A DNA stretch of 27,780 nucleotides. Origin: JBGZFC01 sp964346495 (GTDB lineage Bacteria > Bacteroidota > Bacteroidia > Bacteroidales > Dysgonomonadaceae). The notes beneath the pieces were generated by a model that was given only the letters and a program-made list of their open reading frames with translations, was not told the DNA's origin and did no database searches. The position numbers were made by a program, and so were the translations under genes. Shown here piece after piece: positions 7,888 through 16,690 of the stretch (position 1 is the first letter of the stretch; each line of letters starts with the position of its first letter). The stretch spans positions 1 to 27,780 of the forward strand of contig CAYFUW010000019.1 of assembly GCA_964346495.1 (NCBI GenBank). Reading direction: 5' to 3'.

Positions 7888-8223
7888 ATGAGTAACAAAT
7901 ACAAAAAACTTATCAAATGCTTAGCGTTAGATGCCATCGGTATGGTCAGCCTTGCAATTCCTGTTGTAGGACCATATACCGATATTCTCTGGGCACCTAT
8001 AGCGGCAAGAATCAGCTACAAAATGTTTGGCGAAAAGATAGGAAAATACACTTCAATAATTACTTTTGTTGAGGAGATACTTCCCGCGACTGATGTAATT
8101 CCAACATTCACTATATTTTGGTTTTTGTTCGATTTCTTACAAATCGGGAAAGATAAAGAGACGAAAATAGACAAAAACTCTGATAATCAGGTAACAGATA
8201 TAGATTTTACAGAAATAAAATAA
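7888..8223 (+). CDS. Small conserved membrane protein, function unknown
   Basis: Protein of 111 aa with two hydrophobic segments (about residues 10-40, LDAIGMVSLAIPVVGPYTDILWAP, and 56-88, with TDVIPTFTIFWFLFDFLQI) and a charged tail rich in Lys and Asp. The pattern of a Gly/Pro-rich loop after helix 1 (PVVGPYTDILWAPIAA) and EEILPATDVIPT before helix 2 looks like a conserved Bacteroidota family, but I cannot assign a function. It is eight bases upstream of the TraB/GumN gene and probably shares its promoter at 7848, so the two may work together at the envelope. Confidence 0.7.
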   Translation: MSNKYKKLIKCLALDAIGMVSLAIPVVGPYTDILWAPIAARISYKMFGEKIGKYTSIITFVEEILPATDVIPTFTIFWFLFDFLQIGKDKETKIDKNSDNQVTDIDFTEIK

Positions 8224-8231
8224 ATTGAATT

Positions 8232-9140
8232 ATGAATATTAAAAAAGCACTTTTTACATTAAGCACATTGCTTGTTATATTTACTTGCAATATCAGCTTT
8301 GCAACCGAAAACAATTCAGTTCTTTGGAAAGTATCGGGAAATGGTCTTGAAAAACCATCCTATCTATTTGGTACTCACCATTTAGTTCCATTATCTTTTT
8401 TAGAAAATATAAACGGACTTGAAGATGCATTCGAAGCAACTGAACAGACTGTTGGCGAAATTGTTATGAAGAATATGTCCGATATGCAGATGCAAATCAT
8501 GATGTCGGCAATGATGCCCGAAGGCATTACTTATAACTCACTTCTAAACGAATCTGATTTGGCTTTACTCGACCAAAAACTGACCGAACTCTTGGGTGCT
8601 GGATTAGCTCAGGTTGAAATGATGAAACCTGCAATGCTGACAAATATTGTTACAATTTCACTATATCAAAAATATTATCCGGAACTGTCAGGAGCAGAAA
8701 ACATCGACACCTACTTTCAACAAGAGGCAGAGAAAAGAGGGCGTCCAGTTATCGGTTTAGAGACAGTAGATGACCAAATTGATATGATGCTTAATTCACA
8801 AACATTAGAGAGACAAGCCGAAATGTTGATTTGCACTGTCCAACACCATGAAATGTTTAAAGATGAGATGGATGAACTGCATGTGGCATATTACGAGCAG
8901 AATCTTGATGCATTGAATGCTCTTTATACAAAAGAGGATTCGGATGACCCTTGTCCGTCAACACAAGAAGAAAAAGATGCTTTAAACAAAAACCGCAATA
9001 ATAAATGGTTAGAAAAACTTCCGCAAATAATGAGCGAAAAATCATCATTTATTGCAGTGGGTTGTTTGCATTTGATTGGCGAAGATGGTCTAATTGAAGG
9101 TCTTAGGAAATTAGGGTATAAAGTTGAGGCTGTAAAATAG
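8232..9140 (+). CDS. TraB/GumN family protein (TIKI-like fold), secreted
   Basis: 302 aa with an N-terminal signal peptide (MNIKKALFTLSTLLVIFTCNISFA). The mature part has the family's paired metal-site motifs: GTHH at residues 47-50 (YLFGTHHLVPLSF) and VGCLHLIGEDGL at 276-287, plus the middle GLET motif (RPVIGLETVDDQ) and an RN..W segment before the second site. This fold is shared with the metal-dependent TIKI proteases; bacterial members are largely uncharacterised, so protease activity is inference. Location is probably periplasm or envelope. It is the second gene of a two-gene unit, followed by a hairpin terminator. The start is the ATG giving the complete signal peptide. Confidence 0.88.
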   Translation: MNIKKALFTLSTLLVIFTCNISFATENNSVLWKVSGNGLEKPSYLFGTHHLVPLSFLENINGLEDAFEATEQTVGEIVMKNMSDMQMQIMMSAMMPEGITYNSLLNESDLALLDQKLTELLGAGLAQVEMMKPAMLTNIVTISLYQKYYPELSGAENIDTYFQQEAEKRGRPVIGLETVDDQIDMMLNSQTLERQAEMLICTVQHHEMFKDEMDELHVAYYEQNLDALNALYTKEDSDDPCPSTQEEKDALNKNRNNKWLEKLPQIMSEKSSFIAVGCLHLIGEDGLIEGLRKLGYKVEAVK

Positions 9141-9152
9141 TTTTGAGTGAGA

Positions 9153-9190
9153 TAGGTAGCTGCTAATTGGGAATTAGCTGCTACTTATTT
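9153..9190 (+). terminator. Probable terminator after TraB/GumN gene
   Basis: The left arm ending gtagctgctaatt and the right arm aattagctgctac (9156-9184) form a stem with one T-T mismatch and a GGG loop, extended outward by a further A-T/T-A and G.U pair. A short T-rich tail (ttattt) follows. Confidence 0.6.
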
Positions 9191-9452
9191 GAAAGAGTTG
9201 CGGACTAATGCCACGCGAAAGGATTCGCGCGAGAGCAACAAAAATTTTTTTGTCGGAGGGATTTGCAATCCCGACTTTTTAAAGGGAGAAAAGCACATTG
9301 AGGTTACAGAATCCGCATTGTGCATAAAACAAAAATTAAGGACAATGTGGATTGAAACCATAATGCCCTAAAAACATCGGTCATCTCGTAGCAGAGCGGA
9401 GATCCCGATGAACAAAGCGATTTCGGGAGGACATCGGACTTCGGACAACAAA
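9191..9452. repeat. Hairpin-rich interspersed repeat region, no gene
   Basis: Together with the terminator before it this is a 312-bp spacer without a credible gene. It contains (i) the hairpin CGCGAA-AGGA-TTCGCG at 9214-9229, part of a 20-bp block (9212-9231) that recurs inverted at 3204-3223; (ii) gtcgg(9252-9256)/ccgac(9271-9275) with an overlapping inner stem gggatt-tgc-aatccc (9258-9272); (iii) aatccgcattgt (9310-9321) facing acaatgtggatt (9342-9353), closed by ggtt/aacc; (iv) a acatcgg repeat at 9374 and 9431 around an agatcccgat/atttcggga segment. A 60-codon ORF crossing it has no protein-like features. Confidence 0.6.
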
Positions 9453-10862
9453 TCATCTCTTTTCCAACAACACCACATTCTCCACATGATGCGTATGCGG
9501 AAACATGTCTACCGGTTGAACCTTTACAACCCGATAATGCTCATCCAGCAACTGTAAATCGCGAGCTTGTGTTGCAGGATTACAACTCACATAGACAATA
9601 CGTTTAGGATTTGCATAGATAATTGTCTCTATCACATCGTTGTGCATTCCGGCACGTGGTGGATCGGTGATAATCACATCGGGACGACCATGCGTGGCGA
9701 TAAACTCGTTATTGAGAATATCTTTCATATCGCCTGCAAAAAAGAGTGTGTTTTCGATATTGTTCAGTTCTGAATTTTCACGCGCATCTTCAATTGCTTC
9801 TGGAACATACTCTATACCAATCACTTTTGCAGCATTACGTGCCACGAAATTGGCAATAGTTCCCGTTCCGGTATATAAGTCGTAAACCAATTCGTTACCT
9901 GTAAGTTGAGCGAAATCTCTCGCTATTTTATACAGATTATATGCTTGCTGGCTATTGGTTTGGTAAAAAGATTTTGGTCCGATTTTAAAGCGCAAACCTT
10001 CCATCTCTTCATAGATAAAATCGGCACCACTCCAGGTGATGACATCCTGGTCGGTTATGGTATCGTTTGCTTTACCGTTGATAACATACAACAGAGATGT
10101 AATTTGTGGATATTTGTTCTCGAGATAACCGAGCAATTTTTCACGTTTCTCCACATCATCTTCAAAAAAGACAACAATAACCATCAACTCTCCGGTTGAT
10201 TTAGTGCGGATAATAAGCGTTCGCATCAATCCTTCCTGATTGCGTAAATCAAAAAAAGAGTAATCGTTTTTCAAACAGAAATCACGAATATCATTGCGGA
10301 TAACGTTAGAAATATCGGCTTGCAAGCAACATTTATCTATATTCAACACTTTATCGAATCTGCCCGGAATATGAAAACCGAGAGCGTTCATATCTTCAAA
10401 ACTCAAGTCGCTATCAATCTCTTTCTCCGTTAGCCAACGTTTGTTTGAGAATGTAAACTCCAATTTATTCCGATAAAAAACAGTTTCAGGTGCACCAACA
10501 ATTGGGTCTATTTCAGGTAATTCTATCTTTCCTATACGAGTCAGATTATCTTCTACCTGCTTTTGCTTATACTTTAGTTGCTCGGGATATGGCAGAATCT
10601 GCCATTTACAACCGCCACAAATCCCAAAGTGAGAGCAAAAAGCTTCAGCACGATTGGCTGAATATTCAACATATCGCACAACTCTGCCTTCGGCATAATT
10701 GCTCTTTTTACGAAAAAGTTGCACATCCACCACATCGCCCGGCACAGCATACGGAATAAAAACAGGCATACCATCTACTTTCGCTATCGCTTTGCCCTCT
10801 GCTGCCACATCGGTTACTAATAAATTTTCTAATATAGGGAGTTGTTTTCTCTTTTTTGCCAT
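9453..10862 (-). CDS. rlmD: 23S rRNA (uracil-C5)-methyltransferase, RlmD/RumA type
   Basis: SAM-dependent tRNA/rRNA m5U methyltransferase of 469 aa. An N-terminal TRAM RNA-binding domain (about residues 8-65, VAAEGKAIAKVDGMPVFIPY) is followed by a [4Fe-4S] cluster site C76-x5-C82-x2-C85 with a later Cys178/179. The SAM domain shows LVYDLYTGTGTIANFVA and DPPRAGMHNDVIETI, and the catalytic Cys427 lies in YVSCNPATQARDL. The protein ends in FPHTHHVENVVLL, as is typical for the family. The Fe-S layout favours RlmD (U1939) over TrmA, which lacks the cluster; RlmC-like specificity cannot be excluded. It is a single gene; a terminator of the neighbouring ior operon lies just upstream of its start. 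Confidence 0.92.
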   Translation of the reverse strand: MAKKRKQLPILENLLVTDVAAEGKAIAKVDGMPVFIPYAVPGDVVDVQLFRKKSNYAEGRVVRYVEYSANRAEAFCSHFGICGGCKWQILPYPEQLKYKQKQVEDNLTRIGKIELPEIDPIVGAPETVFYRNKLEFTFSNKRWLTEKEIDSDLSFEDMNALGFHIPGRFDKVLNIDKCCLQADISNVIRNDIRDFCLKNDYSFFDLRNQEGLMRTLIIRTKSTGELMVIVVFFEDDVEKREKLLGYLENKYPQITSLLYVINGKANDTITDQDVITWSGADFIYEEMEGLRFKIGPKSFYQTNSQQAYNLYKIARDFAQLTGNELVYDLYTGTGTIANFVARNAAKVIGIEYVPEAIEDARENSELNNIENTLFFAGDMKDILNNEFIATHGRPDVIITDPPRAGMHNDVIETIIYANPKRIVYVSCNPATQARDLQLLDEHYRVVKVQPVDMFPHTHHVENVVLLEKR

Positions 10863-10896
10863 CTTGTTTATTATGAAATATAGAGTTTAATAATTG

Positions 10897-10936
10897 AAAC
10901 AAAATAGGACTATTTCATTTTCGAGACAGTCCTATT
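10897..10936 (-). terminator. Terminator of iorAB
   Basis: Perfect 9-bp inverted repeat aataggact (10903-10911) / agtcctatt (10928-10936). Read on the minus strand it is followed by ttttgttt, and it lies just beyond the iorB stop. Confidence 0.75.
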
Positions 10937-10983
10937 CTGTTTACCTTTTCGGAACTAACTTTAAAATTGAACCGAACTATTAT

Positions 10984-11574
10984 CTACTTAGCAGCATATT
11001 TCAGAGCGAATTCACGTCCTGCATTCAAAGCCTTAAGATTCATCTCTACAATGTCTTTGCCTTTGCTGTTAAAAATTGCTTCCGTGCCTTTCTCCAAATA
11101 ATCGAAAGGAATTTCGATAAATGGCGATGCTGCTCCCAACATCACGAAGTTTGACGAACGCACATTGTCTGTTACCTCTTTAGCGATAGTGTCGGCATCG
11201 ATAAGCACGTGACGTGGTAACGATTTTATTTTTGCAATCAGAGCATCTTTATCGGGATAGTTTGGTATATTCACAAAAGGTTCTGAATTGGTTACCACAT
11301 ATCCGTCCGCCTTTAGATAAGGCAAATAACGCAAAGACTCCATCGGCTCAACCGATAGGATAATATCTGCTGTTCCGAGTGCAATAAGGTCTGAATAGAC
11401 AGGTTTATCCGATATTCTCAGATAAGATTGTACATCGCCACCTCGCTGACTCATACCATGAGTTTCTGCCTGTTTAAGGTATAAGTTATTTGTTAATGCA
11501 GCCGAACCTAATGCTGCTGCTATTGTCAAGATTCCTTGTCCGCCAACTCCGGCTAAAACTATATCTGTTTTCAT
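10984..11574 (-). CDS. iorB: Indolepyruvate:ferredoxin oxidoreductase, beta subunit
   Basis: Gamma-type domain subunit (196 aa) of the two-subunit 2-oxoacid oxidoreductase that oxidatively decarboxylates indolepyruvate and other aryl-pyruvates to acyl-CoA. Hallmarks are the N-terminal VLAGVGGQGIL (residues 6-16), the QAETHGMSQRGGDVQSYLR signature at about 35-53, and the DADTIA strand. It lies 11 bp downstream of iorA in the same direction, so the two are certainly co-transcribed. The enzyme works in aromatic amino-acid catabolism in anaerobes and delivers electrons to ferredoxin. Length is normal for the family. Confidence 0.95.
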   Translation of the reverse strand: MKTDIVLAGVGGQGILTIAAALGSAALTNNLYLKQAETHGMSQRGGDVQSYLRISDKPVYSDLIALGTADIILSVEPMESLRYLPYLKADGYVVTNSEPFVNIPNYPDKDALIAKIKSLPRHVLIDADTIAKEVTDNVRSSNFVMLGAASPFIEIPFDYLEKGTEAIFNSKGKDIVEMNLKALNAGREFALKYAAK

Positions 11575-11585
11575 ATTGTCAAATT

Positions 11586-13187
11586 TTATTTTTTAGCTGC
11601 TCTTTTAGCTTTTACATCTCTACGGTTTTTCTGGATACAAACGCGACTCGGCACGATTACAGATACACCGTTATACTCTATCTCCTCACGTATAATTCTA
11701 CGCAATTCCTCCTGATTTCTAGGTACCGGCAACAATGTCTTCACGTGCTCCGGCTCTACTCCAATTCCTTTACAGATTTCTTCAATTTTTCCAAATGCCG
11801 AAGAGTCTTGTCCTCCGGTCATAGAGATTGACTCGTTATCGGAAATAATTATTGTGATATTTGACTTTTCGTTTACAGCATCTAACAAGCCTGTCATACC
11901 CGAGTGAGTAAAAGTTGAGTCGCCAATTACTGCAACTGACGGGAACAACCCTGCATCGGCTGCACCTTTTGCCATAGTAATTGATGCTCCCATATCCACG
12001 CATGAGTTGATAGCCTGATATGGTGGCAATGCTCCTAAAGTGTAACAACCAATATCGGAAAACACTCGTGATTCGGGATACTCTTTCAACACTTCGTTAA
12101 GAGCTGCGTAAACATCTTTGTGGCTACATCCGTCACATAGTGCGGGCGGTCTTCCGGCAACCAATTCGGGAACAGGTGCTCCTTGCAATGTAGGCAATCC
12201 GAATGCTTTTGCAACATGGTCGGGATTCAACTCGCCTGTTCTGGGCAGAGTTCCATCCAATCTTCCTCTGATATTATCACCTGTGAAACCTCTCAGCAAC
12301 TCTTCAACTACAGGATAACCCTCTTCCAAAACCACAATCTCTTTGCTGGTTTCAAAAAGTTTTGTCATCTGTTTGCGTGGTATCGGGTATTGAGTAATTT
12401 TCAATACAGAATAAGGTACCTCTCCTTTAAATGCTTCCATCAGATAGTTGTAAGCTATACCGCAAGCAACTACACCTTTAGAGTTATCTTTTCCTGCTAT
12501 TAATTCGGTAAATGGAGCGTTTTCTGCCTCTTCTTCGAAAAGAGTCTGTTTATCCAACAGAATATTGTATCTCCTTTTTGCAATTGCAGGCAAAAGAACA
12601 TATTGACGTTTATCTTCAGGCGATTTCAAACTGTTTTCTTCTCTTGCACTCTCTGAAACTTCCACTCCTGCTCTCGAGTGAGCCAAACGTGTTGTAATAC
12701 GCATCAAAACAGGTGTACCCAATTTTTCTGACAGGTCAAAAGCATGCTTTGTCATATCGTATGCCTCTTGCTGATTCGATGGTTCTAAAACCGGTATAAG
12801 AGCAAATTTTCCATACACGCGTGAATCTTGTTCGTTTTGCGATGAGTGCATAGATGGGTCATCGGCAGAAACAACTACCAATCCGCCGTTAGCGCCTGTT
12901 ACAGCAGCATTCATAAAGCAGTCGGCAGCCACGTTCAGTCCCACGTGTTTCATACAAACCAAAGCTCGTTTTCCTGCATAAGACATACCCAATGCAGTCT
13001 CCATAGCCGTTTTCTCGTTTGCAGACCACTCTCTATGGATATTGCGCTCTTTGGCAATAGGCGAATTTTGAATGTGTTCGGTAATTTCGGTTGATGGCGT
13101 ACCCGGATATGCATAAACGCCGGATATTCCTGCATCTATTGCACCTTGTGCCAGAGCCTCAACTCCTAATAATAATTGCTTTCTCAT
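11586..13187 (-). CDS. iorA: Indolepyruvate:ferredoxin oxidoreductase, alpha subunit
   Basis: Thiamine-diphosphate catalytic subunit of IorAB (533 aa). The N-terminal pyrimidine-binding domain shows LGVEALAQGAIDAGISGVYA, YPGTPSTEITEHI and EWSANEKTAMETALGMSYAG. Next comes CDGCSHKDVYAALN with the Cys-x2-Cys common to IorA, then DIGCYTLGALPPY. The ThDP/Mg motif is GDSTFTHSGM at 422-431 with the SDNESISMTGGQ segment at about 449-460. The protein stops at VIVPSRVCIQKNRR and a basic tail. There is no C-terminal 2x[4Fe-4S] ferredoxin domain of the kind present in archaeal IorA, so electron exit must use other clusters or a separate ferredoxin. A near-consensus promoter (CATCTTTG read on the minus strand, 13294-13301) lies upstream. 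Confidence 0.95.
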   Translation of the reverse strand: MRKQLLLGVEALAQGAIDAGISGVYAYPGTPSTEITEHIQNSPIAKERNIHREWSANEKTAMETALGMSYAGKRALVCMKHVGLNVAADCFMNAAVTGANGGLVVVSADDPSMHSSQNEQDSRVYGKFALIPVLEPSNQQEAYDMTKHAFDLSEKLGTPVLMRITTRLAHSRAGVEVSESAREENSLKSPEDKRQYVLLPAIAKRRYNILLDKQTLFEEEAENAPFTELIAGKDNSKGVVACGIAYNYLMEAFKGEVPYSVLKITQYPIPRKQMTKLFETSKEIVVLEEGYPVVEELLRGFTGDNIRGRLDGTLPRTGELNPDHVAKAFGLPTLQGAPVPELVAGRPPALCDGCSHKDVYAALNEVLKEYPESRVFSDIGCYTLGALPPYQAINSCVDMGASITMAKGAADAGLFPSVAVIGDSTFTHSGMTGLLDAVNEKSNITIIISDNESISMTGGQDSSAFGKIEEICKGIGVEPEHVKTLLPVPRNQEELRRIIREEIEYNGVSVIVPSRVCIQKNRRDVKAKRAAKK

Positions 13188-13411
13188 AAAATAATGGTTT
13201 TATATCAATGTTTTAGTTGTCTTTCTATTGTTTAAAGATTTCTATATAAAAGGAATAAAAATATCTCTATTTCTGCAAATCGTGTTTGAATTACAAAGAT
13301 GCAAAAAAAATGGGATATTCTGTCCCTATTTTGCAAGTTTTATTATGTGAATTTGAGTGATACAGCAACACTCTGAAATACCAATAACCACACCATTCAA
13401 TAATAAATATA

Positions 13412-13785
13412 AAAAAGCAGTTGGTCTATAAGCCGGGTTCTGTATCTTGCAAGCAAGATGTTTGTCATTTATCTGAGAGACGATGTCACCACCGCTCTTT
13501 AAGCGACCTACCCCTCGACATTGGACGAGCAACCCTTAATTGTCGATATACATGGTCTTGCAACCCATAAGGCGTACGGCATATCACATTGCTGCAATAC
13601 CCGGTGGGCTCTTACTCCACCTTTTCACCCTTACGTAGTCTTCTCACGAGAAAACCTGCCGCGGTTGTTTTCTGTTACGCTACTCTGCCTTCACAAACAG
13701 CTTCCCGTTAGGAAATATGGTGCTCTGTGTTGCCCGGACTTTCCTCCCCAAAATAATTTAGAGCGACAAACCGACCAACTGCTAC
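13412..13785 (-). ncRNA. rnpB: RNase P RNA (class A)
   Basis: Catalytic RNA of RNase P, which trims tRNA 5' ends. On the minus strand the conserved 5' block gaggaaagtccgggc lies near 13733-13752 and the universal 3' block cagaacccggcttatagacc ends near 13422. The P1 helix closes the molecule: agcagttggtc at the 5' end (13783-13773) pairs with gaccaactgct at the 3' end (13426-13416), followed by a T6 run that can serve as terminator. The length of about 370 nt is normal for a bacterial type A RNA. Exact ends are estimated to within a few bases. Confidence 0.96.
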
Positions 13786-13787
13786 CG

Positions 13788-13795
13788 CAAAAATA
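13788..13795 (-). promoter_or_regulatory. -7 promoter element of rnpB (TATTTTTG)
   Basis: Exact TAnnTTTG on the minus strand, ending 4-5 bases before the 5' end deduced from helix P1. The RNA end thus supports this as a real promoter. Confidence 0.6.
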
Positions 13796-13909
13796 CAATT
13801 AAAAAGTCAATTTTGAATATCATTTATTACTATTTAAGCTTATAGGTGTGAGCTTTTTATTAACAAATCTTTTTTAATCCTAAAAAAACAATTTTTGTAA
13901 TATTATTCC

Positions 13910-13917
13910 TATCTTTG
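13910..13917 (+). promoter_or_regulatory. -7 promoter element (TATCTTTG) of adhesin gene
   Basis: Exact TAnnTTTG match 49 bases upstream of the ATG at 13967. A TTTG at 13894-13897 is closer than expected for a -33 box. Confidence 0.5.
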
Positions 13918-15075
13918 TAATCTAAGTTTAAAAGTCACTTAATCATCAATCTAAAAACAAAATATTATGAGAAAATTAACTCTACTTTTCACCTTCCTTT
14001 TATCAATCATTTTTGGAATAAAAGCGCAACAATTAGAAATTATCGGGAATGGAGAACCGACTCTATCCAGCATTATCCCGATTAACGGAAATTGGTTTGA
14101 ATATCAACAAAAAAGCCAAACGATTTACCCACAAGCAAAACTTGCTCCGATAACGAATAAGCTGATTACTAAAATCACTTTTTTCACTGATGTAACTGAC
14201 ATTGAAAGCACAAATTTAGCTTGGCAAAATAATATTCATGTCAGCATGGAAAATACAACAAAAAGTAATTTGTCCGCAGGTTGATTTACAGACCCAATGA
14301 CTGAAGTGTTTGTAGGCAAACTGAATCTCAGCTCTAGTGGTAAGTTAACTATTGAACTAGAGACACCATTCAAATATACCGGGAACAATCTTTTTGTAGA
14401 GTTTGATTTACCTGTTGTTGAAAGTAACACATACAAATCAGCTAACTTTATTGGCACTGAAGAGAATTACATGCCTTCAAGGCAAGCTCAGGCTTACACC
14501 TACACGGAAGATGGTACAGCTTACAACTTCTTACCGAAAATAGTCATAGACTATGCAGAAGGAAATGTTTGTCTGCCAGCCACAAATGTCCATGCTTCAG
14601 ATTGGGGTTCGAGTATTATCGTAAACTGGGATGCCCCGGCAATCAATAAAAATAAAAATGTAATCTTAAACGAAAACTTTGAAAACGGAATTCCTTCAGA
14701 CTGGACTCAAATAGATGCCGATGGCGACGGAAATATTTGGACACAAATAGAAACATTTGAAGGGCATAACGGTGGATTATGTATTTCTTCAGCTTCTTAC
14801 ATTGATAATGTTGGTCCCGTGTACCCCGACAACTACCTTATTACTCCTTTAGTAAAAGGTGCTACAAGTATTAGCTATCGGGTATCGGTACAAGATATTT
14901 ATTACCCTAATGAGCGTTATGCCGTAATGGTCTCTTCTACAGGAACCGCTGCTTCTGACTTCACAACTGTTTTTGAAGAAAAGATGGCTGGTAAAGGGAA
15001 CCTATCGGAAAACGAACGTGGAGCGAGAATTCAAGGTACCTGGTATGAAAGAAATATTGAGCTACCCGCTGGTAT

Positions 15076-15103
15076 TAAATATGTTGCTTTCCGTCACTAC
15101 AAC
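15076..15103 (+). repeat. Direct repeat copy 1 (28 bp) within adhesin domains
   Basis: Identical over 28 bases to 16663-16690, 1587 bp downstream. It encodes the core KYVAFRHYN of the two anchor-J domains, showing that they arose by internal duplication. Confidence 0.85.
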
Positions 15104-16662
15104 AGTTCCGACGAATACTGGTTAAATCTGGATGATATTACCATTTATGGAGGTGGAGCAGAGGAAAGTTTCACCTATTCCCTTAGCAGAAACGGAACTG
15201 AAATTGCAACAGGACTAATTCTCACAAATTACACCGATGAAGGCCTTGACGTAGGCACATACGAATACTGCGTGGAAGTAGTTTATGAAGATTGCATATC
15301 GGAACCTGCTTGCTCAGCACCGGTTGAAATAATTGTTGTAGGACCTATTGTTATACCACCTGTAACTAATCTTACTGCAGATGTAGATGGTAACGTGGTT
15401 ACACTTAATTGGGATAAACCAATCGGAAAATATGTAGAAGTAATCTTGGAAGCTCACGATGTTTGGGGCGATGGTTCAGGATATCAACTACTATTAGATG
15501 CTGATGCTATAGAGTATGGACAAACCATACCTATTTCGGGACCACTTTGGGATGACTGCTCTGCTCCAACCACATTGTATGATGTTTTCGAATATTAAGT
15601 TCCTAAAAATGCAGATCCGGTTTGTACAACTCAAAATATGGTGCTCAACAACCAAGTTGTTATCAATATACCGGCAGGAATTTACGACTTCTGTTTAGTA
15701 AATCCAACACCAAATGATAAGCTATGGATTGCTACAGGTGACAATGGACGTAAAACAGACTATGAATTTGAGTCAGGTAAAACATATCATTTCTTTGTAG
15801 AGTTTGCTGCCGGTAATGACATGACTACTATTACTGTTAGCGACAGCTATACAGGTGAAGTGTTAGATGTTGTGAAATCAGCAAATCAAACAATCGATGA
15901 AAACTCACGTCAAGGTGAAGGAAACTTTAGCTCTGATTCTCAAAGTAACTATACTCCAACAAGAGTTTTAACAGGTTTCAATGTTTACAAAAACGGCACA
16001 ATGATTGATCAAATCGCAGATCCGGACATCTTGACTTACGTTGATAACAATGTTGCAGACGGAACTCACAACTACTGTATCGAAGCGGTTTACGATGAGG
16101 GTGTTGCTCAACAAGTTTGTAGAGATGTTACGGTAGGCGAACCTGTTTGTGAACCTGCTACAGATGTTCAGGCTATTGCCGACGGTTCTACCGTTAATGT
16201 TACCTGGACTGCTCCAGCATCAACAAAAGCCGGAGAAATTCAATTTTTCGACGATTTTGAAACCGGACAGATTATTAAATGGACTCAAATTGATGCAGAC
16301 GGTGATGGACATATCTGGTTTGCATCGGGAGCAGCCGGATATAATTCTGTATATTCTGCTCAGTCCAGATCTTGGATAGGAGGCGATGGAGCTCTAACTC
16401 CCGACAACTATCTTATTACTCCTATAATTGACAATGCAACAAAAGTTCAATATTGGGTTTGTGTACAAAGCTCATGGTATCCAAGTGAACACTATGCAGT
16501 AATGGCTTCTTCTACAGGCACAAATGCAGATGATTTCACTGTGGTGTTTGAGGAGACTATGACTGCCAAAGAAGATGCTGCTGCACAAGAATCTGAAAAC
16601 AGAGAAGACAACAACAAGTTTGGTACCTGGTACGAAAGAAGTATCGATTTACCTGAAGGAAC

Positions 16663-16690
16663 TAAATATGTTGCTTTCCGTCACTACAAC
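16663..16690 (+). repeat. Direct repeat copy 2 (28 bp) within adhesin domains
   Basis: Second copy of the 28-base block at 15076-15103, in the same reading frame. It could support in-frame recombination that deletes one domain. Confidence 0.85.

Noticed and set aside
9189..9371. 60-codon ORF in the spacer after the TraB gene
   Set aside because: It runs through hairpin repeats, has no domain or signal pattern, and its codons follow the repeat sequence.
13326..13802. Short ORFs on both strands of the RNase P region
   Set aside because: They overlap the conserved RNA, whose 5' and 3' signature blocks and P1 helix explain the sequence.
14282..14284. TGA as selenocysteine or altered genetic code
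   Set aside because: The second interruption is a TAA, other genes here end normally with TAA, TGA or TAG, and no hairpin directly after the TGA stands out as an insertion element.
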